From DATJPY01 sp035506135 (GTDB taxonomy: Bacteria; Myxococcota_A; UBA9160; PR03), in contig DATJPY010000006.1 of the NCBI GenBank assembly GCA_035506135.1, positions 1 to 64,000 of the forward strand: DNA of 64,000 nt, written 5' to 3'. Positions 54,694-62,883 of this stretch are shown here, piece by piece. Position 1 is the stretch's first letter. Every line of letters starts with the position of its first letter. The position numbers and the translations under genes were made by a program. The notes beneath the pieces are model-generated. The model was not told the origin of the DNA, did no database searches, and saw only the letters and a list, made by a program, of their open reading frames with translations.

Positions 54694-54713
54694 ACGCAGC
54701 CCGCTGGCTGCGT
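54694..54713 (-). terminator. hairpin downstream of the MaoC gene, probable transcription end
   Basis: ACGCAGCC, loop CGCT, GGCTGCGT: an 8-bp perfect stem between the MaoC gene stop (54736) and the prfC start (54659), both on the minus strand. No clear T-run follows on that strand, so the terminator call is tentative. Confidence 0.4.
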
Positions 54714-54735
54714 CATCCCGTCGCGGCGGACCGCC

Positions 54736-55563
54736 TCAGGGCGAGAAGCCGAAGCGCCCCTGGTCGATCACGACGCCGCCCTCGGTCACGGTCTGGAAGA
54801 GCGCCGACGGGCCGTCGACCCACATCTTCACCGTCACGGCCTGGCCCGGGAACACCGGCTTCGAGAAGCGGCCCTCCATCGAGCGGAAGCGCGCCGGGTC
54901 GTCCTTGCAGAGGGCGGAGAGCAGCGCGCGGCCGGTGAAGCCGTAGGTGCAGAGGCCGTGGAGGATCGGCTTCGGGAAGCCCGCGATCTTCGCGATGTCG
55001 GGGTCCGAGTGCAGCGGGTTCATGTCGCCCGAGAGGCGGTAGATCAGCGCCTGGTCCTCGCGCGTGTGGTAGGTCACCTCGTGATCGGGCTTGCGCGTCG
55101 GCATCTCAGCCTTGTCGCTCTTCGGCCCGGGATCGCCGCCGAAGCCGCCCGCGCCGCGGATGAACGTGGTCATGCGGTTGCGGAAGCGAAGCGCGCCCGT
55201 CTCGGCGTCCTTCGACTCGGACTCGAAGACCGCGACGCCGGCCTTCCCCTTGTCGTAGATCGCGGCCACCTTGCCGGTGGTGCGCACCTTCCCGTTCGGC
55301 GGGATCGGCCCGAACACCTCGACGGCCTGCTCGCCGTGCACGAGCAGGCGGAAGTCGAAGGTGCCGATCTTGTCGAACGGGATCCCGCCCATGCCGACGA
55401 TCACCGCGAAGGTCGGGAGCACCTGCTGGTTCTTCTCGGTGGCGAACTGCAGCTCGCCGACGCCGCAGCCAACGCCGAGGGCGTAGAGCATGGCGTCGCG
55501 CTGGGTCCAGGAGCGCTCGCTGGGGGTGCCTGTGGTGCCGACCGACTTGGGATCGAGGGGCAT
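54736..55563 (-). CDS. MaoC-like enoyl-CoA hydratase (hydratase 2 type)
   Basis: 275-residue double hot-dog protein. The C-terminal half has the hydratase 2 motif in YRLSGDMNPLHSDPDIAKIA with the Asp and His pair, then GFPKPILHGLCTYGFTGRAL. The N-terminal half (RSWTQRDAMLYALGVGCG) is the degenerate first hot-dog, as in eukaryotic and actinobacterial (R)-specific hydratases. Likely hydrates trans-2-enoyl-CoA in fatty acid or sterol side-chain degradation. ATG 55563 follows GGAGAAGGAG. Confidence 0.92.
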   Translation of the reverse strand: MPLDPKSVGTTGTPSERSWTQRDAMLYALGVGCGVGELQFATEKNQQVLPTFAVIVGMGGIPFDKIGTFDFRLLVHGEQAVEVFGPIPPNGKVRTTGKVAAIYDKGKAGVAVFESESKDAETGALRFRNRMTTFIRGAGGFGGDPGPKSDKAEMPTRKPDHEVTYHTREDQALIYRLSGDMNPLHSDPDIAKIAGFPKPILHGLCTYGFTGRALLSALCKDDPARFRSMEGRFSKPVFPGQAVTVKMWVDGPSALFQTVTEGGVVIDQGRFGFSP

Positions 55564-55639
55564 GGCGGTCTCCTTCTCCGTTTCCGCTCGGGGTCCCGCA
55601 TTGTAGCCGCGGATCGCCCGCCGGGGGTACGATCGCGGC

Positions 55640-57424
55640 ATGCCGCGCGGCCGCCTCCTCCCGGTCCTGCTGATCGTCGGGCTCGGGCCGCCCGCGGCGG
55701 CCCTCGAAGGCAGGGTCGTGGACGCCGGGGGCGCGCCCGTCGCCGGCGCCTGGGTCACGGCGTCCCGCGGCGACCCCGCCCACTCGATCACCGTCTTCTC
55801 CGACGCGGCGGGCGGCTTCCGCCTGCCGGCCTCGGACGACCCGGGCCCGCTCTCGCTGCGCGTGCGGCGGATCGGCTTCCGGGACCTCCAGCGCACGGGC
55901 GTCGCCGACGGCGAGCCGCTCGCGCTGCGGATCGAGCGCGAGGACGACCCGGCCGCGATCGCCGCGTCGCTGCCCGCGAACCGCTGGTTCGCGATGGTCC
56001 TCGATCGCGTGGGCGACCCGGTGCAGCGCGAGGAGCTGGTGCGCCAGTGCACCTACTGCCACCAGCAGGGGACCGCAGCCACGCGCCAGGTGCGCGACCC
56101 CGAGGAGTGGCACCGGGTGCTCGGGCTGATGGGCCGCCTCGGCGGCATGGTGTCGCACGATCTCCGAGAGCGGATCCCCGAGCTCTTCAACGCCGCCTAC
56201 GACCCGAGGCAGGCGGTGCCCGCGCTGATGGCGCAGCTCCCCGAGACCGCCGAGCCGCCGCCCGCCGAGGTCCGCCGCGCGCGCATCGACGAGTGGGAGC
56301 TCGGCGGCCGCACCTCGGTGCAGCACGACGTCATGGTGCACCCGGACGGACGCATCTACTCGGTCGACATGAGCGAGGACAAGCTCTACCGCCTCGACCC
56401 CGCCGCGCCCGGCGGCGACCGGCGCGCCTGGTCGATCCCGCAGGGCGACCTGCCGCTCGGCGGCGTGCTCGCGACCGCGACGCCGCTCGAGCCCGGCTCC
56501 AACGCGCGCGTCGGGCCGCACTCGCTGCAGACGGCGCCCGACGGCGCGGTCTGGATCACGCTCGCGCTCGGCAACCAGCTCGCGCGCTTCGATCCGAAGA
56601 CCGAGCAGTGGACGCTGCACCCGCTCACCGAAGGCTACTACCCGCACACGCTGCGCTTCGATGCGCGCGGGCGCATCTGGTACACGATCGCGGCGTCGAA
56701 CCACGTCGGCATGTACGACCCGGCGTCGGGCGAGAGCCGGACGCTGCGGCTCCCGACGCGCACGCTCGGGCAGGACGTGGCGATGCGCACGCTGCCGGCG
56801 CTGCTCTGGCTCGGCCGTCACGTCGACCTGCGAGGCGCCGCGTCGGACAGCGACTTCACCGCACCGGTTCCGTACGGTATCGACGTCGCGCCCGACGGCA
56901 GCGTCTGGTTCAGCCAGCTCAACGACCGCCGCATCGGCCGCATCGACCCCGAGAGCTTCGCGGTCGAGGTGATCGAGACGCCCTTCCCCGCCCCCCGCCG
57001 ACTCCGCTTCGACTCGCGCGGCCGCCTCTGGATCCCCTCCTTCTCGGGCGCCCTCGTGGCGCGCTTCGATCCTGCCACCCGCGGCTTCCAGACCTGGGAG
57101 CTTCCGACCCGGCCACGCGGCAGCGAGATCCCGTACGCGCTGCACGTCGACCGCAAGACCGACACCGTCTGGATCTGCGGCACCGAGAGCGACTCGCTGA
57201 TCCGCTTCGACCCGCGCTCGGAGCAGTTCACGATGTATCCCCTGCCGACGCGCGTCACCTACACGCGCGAGATCGACTTCGACGCGCAGGGCCGCGTGTG
57301 GACCTCGAACTCGAACGCGCCCACCTGGCAGATCGAGGGCGGCGTACCGAGGGTCGTGCGGCTCGATCCGACCTACGCCGCGCCCGAGCCGGGCCCGCTC
57401 GCCGAGCGCGGCGCGACGCGCTGA
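55640..57424 (+). CDS. exported CXXCH protein with virginiamycin B lyase-type propeller
   Basis: 594-residue periplasmic protein. Signal peptide about 1-22. Residues about 22-100 look like a carboxypeptidase-regulatory/CnaB beta domain (LEGRVVDAGGAPVAGAWVTA). A single haem c site, CTYCH (near 138-142), lies in a short helical part. From about 215 on is a beta-propeller of Vgb/SMP-30 type (QHDVMVHPDGRIYSVDMSED, PYGIDVAPDGSVWFSQLNDR, LRFDSRGRLWIPSF). The lyase reaction itself is not implied. Nine bases before a PQQ-dehydrogenase fusion gene, so it may carry electrons for that enzyme. Confidence 0.82.
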   Translation: MPRGRLLPVLLIVGLGPPAAALEGRVVDAGGAPVAGAWVTASRGDPAHSITVFSDAAGGFRLPASDDPGPLSLRVRRIGFRDLQRTGVADGEPLALRIEREDDPAAIAASLPANRWFAMVLDRVGDPVQREELVRQCTYCHQQGTAATRQVRDPEEWHRVLGLMGRLGGMVSHDLRERIPELFNAAYDPRQAVPALMAQLPETAEPPPAEVRRARIDEWELGGRTSVQHDVMVHPDGRIYSVDMSEDKLYRLDPAAPGGDRRAWSIPQGDLPLGGVLATATPLEPGSNARVGPHSLQTAPDGAVWITLALGNQLARFDPKTEQWTLHPLTEGYYPHTLRFDARGRIWYTIAASNHVGMYDPASGESRTLRLPTRTLGQDVAMRTLPALLWLGRHVDLRGAASDSDFTAPVPYGIDVAPDGSVWFSQLNDRRIGRIDPESFAVEVIETPFPAPRRLRFDSRGRLWIPSFSGALVARFDPATRGFQTWELPTRPRGSEIPYALHVDRKTDTVWICGTESDSLIRFDPRSEQFTMYPLPTRVTYTREIDFDAQGRVWTSNSNAPTWQIEGGVPRVVRLDPTYAAPEPGPLAERGATR

Positions 57425-57433
57425 CGCCCGACG

Positions 57434-60400
57434 GTGGACGCCGCCCGGCCCGGCGAGCTGCGCCTGTGGACGAGAGCCGCGCCTGCGCTGCTCGCGATCG
57501 CGGTGCTGCTCGTGCTCGCGTCGCGCCTCGACTCGCTCGGCGCGGGCCGCGTGCTCTGGCCGCCCACGGACGCCGTCGAGTACGCCTCGATGGCGACCTG
57601 GATGGCGCGCGGCGAGGGCCCCGTGCTGCGCATCGGTCCCGCCTTCCTCCCCGCTCGCGTCCCGCCGTCGTTCTCGGTGCTATTGCTGCCGCAGGCGCTC
57701 GCGAACGGCGCCGACGCGACCCGCTATCACCGGACGGTGTTGGCGCTCGGCGTCCTCGCGCTCGCGGGGTTCTGGCGGCTCGGCGTCGCGCTCGGCCTGT
57801 CGATGCGGGCCGCGCTCGCGGCGACGGCGGTGCTCGCGCTCTCGCCAGGCTTTGCATGCTACGCGGACGTCGTCATGAGCGACGTGCCCGCCCTGCTCTG
57901 CCTGATCGCGATGCTGCTCGCGGCGCGCCGCGCGCTCGAGCTCGGCGCGGCGGCGCGCTGGAGCCTGGTCGTCCTCGGGCTCGCGTGCGGCCTCTTCGCC
58001 GCGTTCCGCCTGACGAATCTCCTCTGGGTTCCGGCCCTCGCCGCCTGCTGGTGGCGCAGGCGCGGTGCGCTCCCTCGAGCGACCTGGATCGCGGCCGCGC
58101 TCCTCGCTGCCTCGATTCCAATCGCCGCGCTGGTGGCATGGCAGGCGCACGCGTTCGGCTCACCGCTCGTGAGCGGCTACGCCTTCTGGCACTTCCACCC
58201 GCGGATCGATCTCATGCGCACCGGGTCCTGGGGTGCCGCTGCGAGCCTTCGCTACTACGCCGCGGAGCTGGCCGGCCTGCGGAGCGACGGCGAGAGCGTC
58301 CGGCTGGGATGGAAGAGCGACCTGCACACGCTCCCCGTCGCGATCCTCGGCGCCTGGGGACTCGCAGTCGTGCTGCGCAGCGGCCCTCGCGGCTCGCCTG
58401 CGCGCAGGGTCCTCGTCGCCGCGCTCGCCGCGTGCACCGCGACGCTCGCGGTCGCGCTCACCTTCTCGAGCCCGCACTTCCGCACCTGGCGCTATCTCTT
58501 CCCCGGGTCGCTGCTCAGCGCACTCGGCGTCGGCTTCGCGCTCGATCGGATCGCGGAGGCGCTCGCCGCGCGCCGCATGCCGACCGCATGGCTGCATCCG
58601 AGCGCCGTCGCTGCGATCGGGCTCGCGTTCCTGCTCCCGTGGCCGCGCCCGGGGCCCGGACGGCCGCTCGCGTCGTGGACGCAGGCGGTCGAGGAGGAGC
58701 GCGCGCGGAGCGCATCGGGCGCGCCGTCCGCGGCGGTTCGCGAGACCCGGCTTCCGCTCGCGCTGGCCTCGCTGCTCGCGCCGCGCGCGGCCGTGTTCGT
58801 GCCGTCGCGGGAGGGCAGCGACCTCGGCGACGTGCATCTCGCGATCATCCGCCAGTTCGGCATGCGGCCGCTGCGCGTGGATCCGGGGTACGAGTCGGCG
58901 TGGCAGGAGCTGGTGCAGGGACGCGCGGTGCCCGAGCCAGATCCCGGTGCGACGTCGGGGGCGCTCGACGGCCCCACGGCGGGTTGGCCGATCTACGGGG
59001 GCGACGCGGGCGGGAGCCGCTTCTCGCCGCTCGCGCAGATCACCCGCGAGAACGTGGACCGGCTCGAGGTCGCCTGGACCTTCCACACCGGCGACGTCGT
59101 CGACGGAAGCGAGGCGCACGGCAAGAGCGCCTTCGAGGACACGCCGATCCTGATCGACGATACGCTCTACGTGTGCTCGGTCAAGGACCGCGTCTTCGCG
59201 CTCGACGCCGAGACCGGCGCGCAGCGCTGGGTCTTCGATCCGAAGCTGCGCGACCCCGGGATCTGGAACTTCACCTGCCGCGGGATCGCCGCCTGGACCG
59301 ATCCCGGGCGTGACAGCAGGACGTGTCGGCGCCGGCTCTTCCTCGGCACGCTCGACGCGCGGCTCCTCGCCATCGACGCCGACACCGGGAAGCCCTGCGC
59401 CGACTTCGGCGACGCGGGCGCCGTCGACCTGCGCGCGGGCCTCGGTGACGTCGGGCCGGGCGAGTACGGCGTCACGTCGCCGCCCACCGTGATCGGCGAC
59501 GTCGTCGCCGTCGGAGCGCTCGTGGCGGACGGGCGGCGCGCCGACCACCCGGGCGGCGTGGTGCGCGGCTTCGACGCGCGCAGCGGGCGGCTGCGCTGGG
59601 CCTGGGATCCCGTGGCGCCCGGCACGCTCGAGCTCCCGCGCGGGCCCGACGGCGCGCCCACGTACCACCGCGGCACGCCGAACGCGTGGTCGATCTTCTC
59701 GGCCGACCCCGCGCGCGACCTGCTCTTCGTGCCGACAGGCAACGCCGGCCCCGACTTCTACGGCGGGCAGCGCGGCGCGCTCGACCACTTCTCGAGCTCG
59801 GTGGTCGCGCTGGAGGGCGCGACCGGGGCGCTCCGCTGGGCGTTCCAGACCGTGCACCACGATCTCTGGGACTACGACGTGTCGTCGCAGCCAATGCTGA
59901 TCGACGTCGAGCGGGACGGCGCGCCGCGCCCGGCCGTGGTGCAGGCCACCAAGATGGGACACGTCTTCGTGCTGGACCGCGCGAGCGGCGAGCCGCTCTG
60001 GCCGGTCGAGGAGCGGCCGGTCCCGTCCGGCGACGTGCCGGGCGAGCACTACGCACCGACGCAGCCCTTCCCGACGCATCCGCCCCCGCTCCACCCCGAG
60101 ACGCTCACGCCGGACGACGCGTGGGGGCTCCTGCCCTGGGACCGCGCGGCCTGCCGCGCGCGCATCGCCTCGCTGCGCTCGCAGGGCGTCTTCACGCCGC
60201 CGAGCCTCGAGGGCTCGATCCAGTACCCCGGCGTCGCGGGCGGCGTCAACTGGGGGAGCCCGGCTTACGACCCGGGGCGACACCTGCTGGTGACGACACT
60301 GAATCGAGTCGCCAACGTGCAGACCGTCGTGCCGCGCGCGCAGGCCGAGGGCGAGACGTCGAGGCCTCCGTTCGCGATCCTGTTCCCGCAGGCCGGCACG

Positions 60401-60856
60401 CCCTACGCCGAGCGCCAGGAGGTGCTGACGGCCCCGAGCTCCCCCCTGCCGCTGCCGTGCACGCCGCCGCCGTGGGGCACGCTCCTCGCCGTCGACCTCG
60501 ACTCCGGCGCGACGCGCTGGGAGGTGCCGCTCGGCACCACGCGCGGCCAGGCGCCGTGGCCCTTCTGGCTGCCGTTCGGCCTGCCGAGCATGGGCGGGCC
60601 GATGGCGACGGCGAGCGGGCTGGTGTTCGTCGGCGCCGCGATGGACGGCTACCTGCGCGCCTTCGACGTCGAGACCGGCGCCGAGCTGTGGCGCTGGCAC
60701 CTGCCGGCGGGCGGCCAGGCGACGCCGATCACCTACCGGCTGCGCCGCGGCGGCCGCCAGTTCGTCGTGATCTCCGCCGGCGGCCACGGAACCCTGGGTA
60801 CACCACTCGGCGACAGCGTGATCGCCTTCGCGCTGCCGGAGGCGCCTGGGAGCTAG
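57434..60856 (+). CDS. fusion of a GT-C membrane domain to a PQQ-dependent dehydrogenase
   Basis: 1140-residue protein with two unrelated halves. Residues about 10-410 are a polytopic GT-C/ArnT-PMT-like membrane domain with about ten segments; the first outer loop has PTDAVEYASMATWMARGEG, the acidic motif of that fold. A soluble bridge (about 430-515) follows. Residues about 516-1140 are an eight-bladed quinoprotein like membrane glucose dehydrogenase: GWPIYGGDAGGSRFSPLAQI, FQTVHHDLWDYDVSSQPMLI, ATKMGHVFVLDRASGEPLWP, and a late GGPMATASGLVFVGAAMDGY. Known membrane glucose dehydrogenases carry only a short five-segment anchor. GTG start, nine bases after the CXXCH propeller gene; ackA follows after two bases. 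No pqq synthesis gene is in the window. Confidence 0.85.
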   Translation: MDAARPGELRLWTRAAPALLAIAVLLVLASRLDSLGAGRVLWPPTDAVEYASMATWMARGEGPVLRIGPAFLPARVPPSFSVLLLPQALANGADATRYHRTVLALGVLALAGFWRLGVALGLSMRAALAATAVLALSPGFACYADVVMSDVPALLCLIAMLLAARRALELGAAARWSLVVLGLACGLFAAFRLTNLLWVPALAACWWRRRGALPRATWIAAALLAASIPIAALVAWQAHAFGSPLVSGYAFWHFHPRIDLMRTGSWGAAASLRYYAAELAGLRSDGESVRLGWKSDLHTLPVAILGAWGLAVVLRSGPRGSPARRVLVAALAACTATLAVALTFSSPHFRTWRYLFPGSLLSALGVGFALDRIAEALAARRMPTAWLHPSAVAAIGLAFLLPWPRPGPGRPLASWTQAVEEERARSASGAPSAAVRETRLPLALASLLAPRAAVFVPSREGSDLGDVHLAIIRQFGMRPLRVDPGYESAWQELVQGRAVPEPDPGATSGALDGPTAGWPIYGGDAGGSRFSPLAQITRENVDRLEVAWTFHTGDVVDGSEAHGKSAFEDTPILIDDTLYVCSVKDRVFALDAETGAQRWVFDPKLRDPGIWNFTCRGIAAWTDPGRDSRTCRRRLFLGTLDARLLAIDADTGKPCADFGDAGAVDLRAGLGDVGPGEYGVTSPPTVIGDVVAVGALVADGRRADHPGGVVRGFDARSGRLRWAWDPVAPGTLELPRGPDGAPTYHRGTPNAWSIFSADPARDLLFVPTGNAGPDFYGGQRGALDHFSSSVVALEGATGALRWAFQTVHHDLWDYDVSSQPMLIDVERDGAPRPAVVQATKMGHVFVLDRASGEPLWPVEERPVPSGDVPGEHYAPTQPFPTHPPPLHPETLTPDDAWGLLPWDRAACRARIASLRSQGVFTPPSLEGSIQYPGVAGGVNWGSPAYDPGRHLLVTTLNRVANVQTVVPRAQAEGETSRPPFAILFPQAGTPYAERQEVLTAPSSPLPLPCTPPPWGTLLAVDLDSGATRWEVPLGTTRGQAPWPFWLPFGLPSMGGPMATASGLVFVGAAMDGYLRAFDVETGAELWRWHLPAGGQATPITYRLRRGGRQFVVISAGGHGTLGTPLGDSVIAFALPEAPGS

Positions 60857-60858
60857 CC

Positions 60859-61938
60859 ATGCGCGACGCGATCCTGGTGCTGAACGCGGGCTCCTCGAAC
60901 CTCAAGTTCTCGCTCCATCCCGCCGGAGCCGGATCGGCCGAGGCCTTCCACCACGGCCAGACAGACGGCACCGGCGCCGGGCCGCTCGGCGAGCTCCTCC
61001 GCGCGCCGCCGGCGCAGGCGCGCGTGGTGGCCGTCGGGCACCGCGTGGTCCACGGCGGCTCGCGCTACGACCGCCCCGTCCGCATCGACGCCGCCGTCGT
61101 CGCGGAGCTCGAGCGCCTGGTGCCGCTCGCGCCGCTGCACCAGCCCCAGCCGCTGGCGGCGATCCGCACCGTCGGCGAGCTCGCCCCCGACATGCCGCAG
61201 GTCGCCTGCTTCGACACGGCCTTCCATCGCGCGCAGCCAGCGCTCGCGCAGCGCTTCGCCTTGCCGCGCGCGCTCGCCGACGAGGGCGTGCACCGCTACG
61301 GCTTCCACGGGCTCTCGTACGAGTACATCGCCTCCGCCCTTCCCTCCGAGCTTGCGGGCGCGCGCGTCGTCGTCGCGCACCTCGGCAACGGCGCGAGCCT
61401 GTGCGCGATGCGGGCCGGCCGCAGCGTCGCGACGACGATGGGCCTCACCACGCTCGACGGCCTCGTGATGGGCACGCGCCCGGGCGCGCTCGATCCCGGC
61501 GTCCTGCTCTACCTGATGCGCCAGCACGGCATGGAGGTCGAGGACCTCGAGCGGCTGCTCTACCAGGAGTCCGGCCTGCTCGGCGTCTCGGGCGTGTCGA
61601 GCGACATGCGCGAGCTGCTCGCGAGCGACGACCCGCGCGCGCGCGAGGCGGTCGATCTCTTCGTCTACCGCATCGGACGCGAGCTGGGATCGATGGCGGC
61701 AGCGCTCGGCGGGATCGAGGGGCTCGTCTTCACCGGCGGCATCGGCGAGAACGCGCCGGTGATCCGCGAGCGCGTCTGCCGCGGCGCCGCCTGGCTCGGC
61801 GTCGCGCTCGACGCGGCCGCGAACGCGGCGGGCGGCCCCCGCATCTCGACCCCGGGCGCCGCGGCGTCGGCCTGGGTCCTCCCTACCGACGAGAACCGCA
61901 TGATCGCCTCGCACACCCGGAACCTCGTCTTCGGCTGA
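60859..61938 (+). CDS. ackA: acetate (or propionate) kinase
   Basis: 359-residue ASKHA-fold kinase making acetyl phosphate from acetate and ATP, or the reverse. Motifs: LVLNAGSSNLKFSL, HRYGFHGLSYEYIA, VAHLGNGASLCAM, GLTTLDGLVMGTRPGALDPG, and FTGGIGENAPVIRER. It is about 40 residues shorter than the enteric enzyme, as often seen. No phosphotransacetylase is adjacent. It starts two bases after the PQQ fusion gene, so it is in that operon, an unusual setting. After it come the hairpin repeats. Confidence 0.93.
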   Translation: MRDAILVLNAGSSNLKFSLHPAGAGSAEAFHHGQTDGTGAGPLGELLRAPPAQARVVAVGHRVVHGGSRYDRPVRIDAAVVAELERLVPLAPLHQPQPLAAIRTVGELAPDMPQVACFDTAFHRAQPALAQRFALPRALADEGVHRYGFHGLSYEYIASALPSELAGARVVVAHLGNGASLCAMRAGRSVATTMGLTTLDGLVMGTRPGALDPGVLLYLMRQHGMEVEDLERLLYQESGLLGVSGVSSDMRELLASDDPRAREAVDLFVYRIGRELGSMAAALGGIEGLVFTGGIGENAPVIRERVCRGAAWLGVALDAAANAAGGPRISTPGAAASAWVLPTDENRMIASHTRNLVFG

Positions 61939-61960
61939 CCCCGTCTCCTCCGAGGCCATC

Positions 61961-62060
61961 CGATCGCCTGGATCGTCCCGCAAGCGCCCGCAAAGCGGGC
62001 GCGCGCAGCGAGCCGCAGGCGAGCGAAGTCGATCAGGACGTGCTGCAGCTCAGCAACCTG
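61961..62060 (+). repeat. dispersed hairpin repeat, copy B
   Basis: Non-coding copy after ackA: CGATCGCCTGGATCGTC, hairpin GCGCCCGC-AAA-GCGGGCGC (61984-62002), GCGCAGCGAG, GCGAGCGAAGTC, then CAGGACGTGCTGCAGCTCAG and CAACCTG. It aligns with copy A in the histone-fold gene over about 95 bases. A second small palindrome ATCGGCC-GCA-GGCCGAT follows at 62061-62077. Confidence 0.75.
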
Positions 62061-62099
62061 ATCGGCCGCAGGCCGATTCGCGCCACCTCGGACGCAAAA

Positions 62100-62170
62100 C
62101 GATCGCCTGGATCATCGGCCAGCGATCGCGAAGCGATCGCGCGCAGCGAGCGCAGCGAGCGAAGTCAAAA
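62100..62170 (+). repeat. dispersed hairpin repeat, copy C (shorter)
   Basis: CGATCGCCTGGATCATC, hairpin GCGATCGC-GAA-GCGATCGC (62122-62140), GCGCAGCGAG, GAGCGAAGTC. It keeps the head, hairpin and core of copy B but lacks the CAGGACGTGC / CAGCTCAG tail. The stem bases differ from copy B yet still pair. Confidence 0.75.
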
Positions 62171-62734
62171 GGCGGGCTCGCCGCGGAAGACGATCAGGGT
62201 CGGCGAGCTGCGCTCGCTGGTGACGGTCGTGTTGCCGGAGTGGAGCGCCGTCAGGTAGTCGATGAAGCCCTGGGTCGAGTGGCGGCAGAGGTCCGGGAAC
62301 GAGGCGGGCACGCGCATCTCGATGCGCCAGCGCAGCGGCTTCGCGGCCAGCACCTCGAAGCTCCAGGCGCTGTCCTTGAACATCGCCGGACCGAGGCTCA
62401 CCAGGATCTTCCCGATGCGATCACCCCAGCTGTCACGCTCGGCGGAGAGCTGCGCGTACAGGCCGGTCGCGCGGATGCGCTCGGCCGCGCGGCGGCCGCG
62501 CTCGACCAGGTACTCGGTGCGGCGCCCGCCGTCGCGCTCGAAGAGCAGCTCCACGAAGCGACCGTAGGTCCCGATCGGATACCAGAGCGCAGGGACGATC
62601 TTCTGGTCGAGCACCTCGAGGTCGGCGGCCTCGAGCCGCGCCTCGAGCTCGTCGCGCGAGATCCGGCCCTCCTGGAGCAGGCGGTTCAGGTCCGCGACGA
62701 CGGACTCGATCGCGGTTCCCTTCACGGCCGACAT
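62165..62734 (-). CDS. hypothetical protein, about 190 residues, unknown family
   Basis: 189 residues, soluble, with an N-terminal helical part (VADLNRLLQEGRISRDELEA) and a C-terminal part rich in strand (WRIEMRVPASFPDLCRHSTQ, TTVTSERSSPTLIVFRGEPA). Protein-like composition and a sensible start (MSAVKGTAIESVV at 62734) support a real gene. I recall similar small proteins in myxobacteria but cannot name the family with confidence. No transmembrane segment or catalytic motif is visible. Its end lies in the last few bases of repeat copy C. Confidence 0.7.
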   Translation of the reverse strand: MSAVKGTAIESVVADLNRLLQEGRISRDELEARLEAADLEVLDQKIVPALWYPIGTYGRFVELLFERDGGRRTEYLVERGRRAAERIRATGLYAQLSAERDSWGDRIGKILVSLGPAMFKDSAWSFEVLAAKPLRWRIEMRVPASFPDLCRHSTQGFIDYLTALHSGNTTVTSERSSPTLIVFRGEPAF

Positions 62735-62883
62735 CCGGCGCCCTCCGCGCGCAGCGACGCAGCTCGGTATCGGCCGATCCGGCGCGCCCACTTGAGGGCG
62801 GCTCACCGTTCGGACGAGCGCGGGGATATCGGCCCGCCTTGCTGCGCTCGGATGGACGGTGCCGCCGTGCGCTCGGGCGAGAC

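Noticed and set aside
61939..62164. tRNA or small RNA gene in the hairpin-rich gap after ackA
   Set aside because: The stems are isolated repeat hairpins with three-base loops. There is no acceptor stem, T-loop or CCA arrangement.
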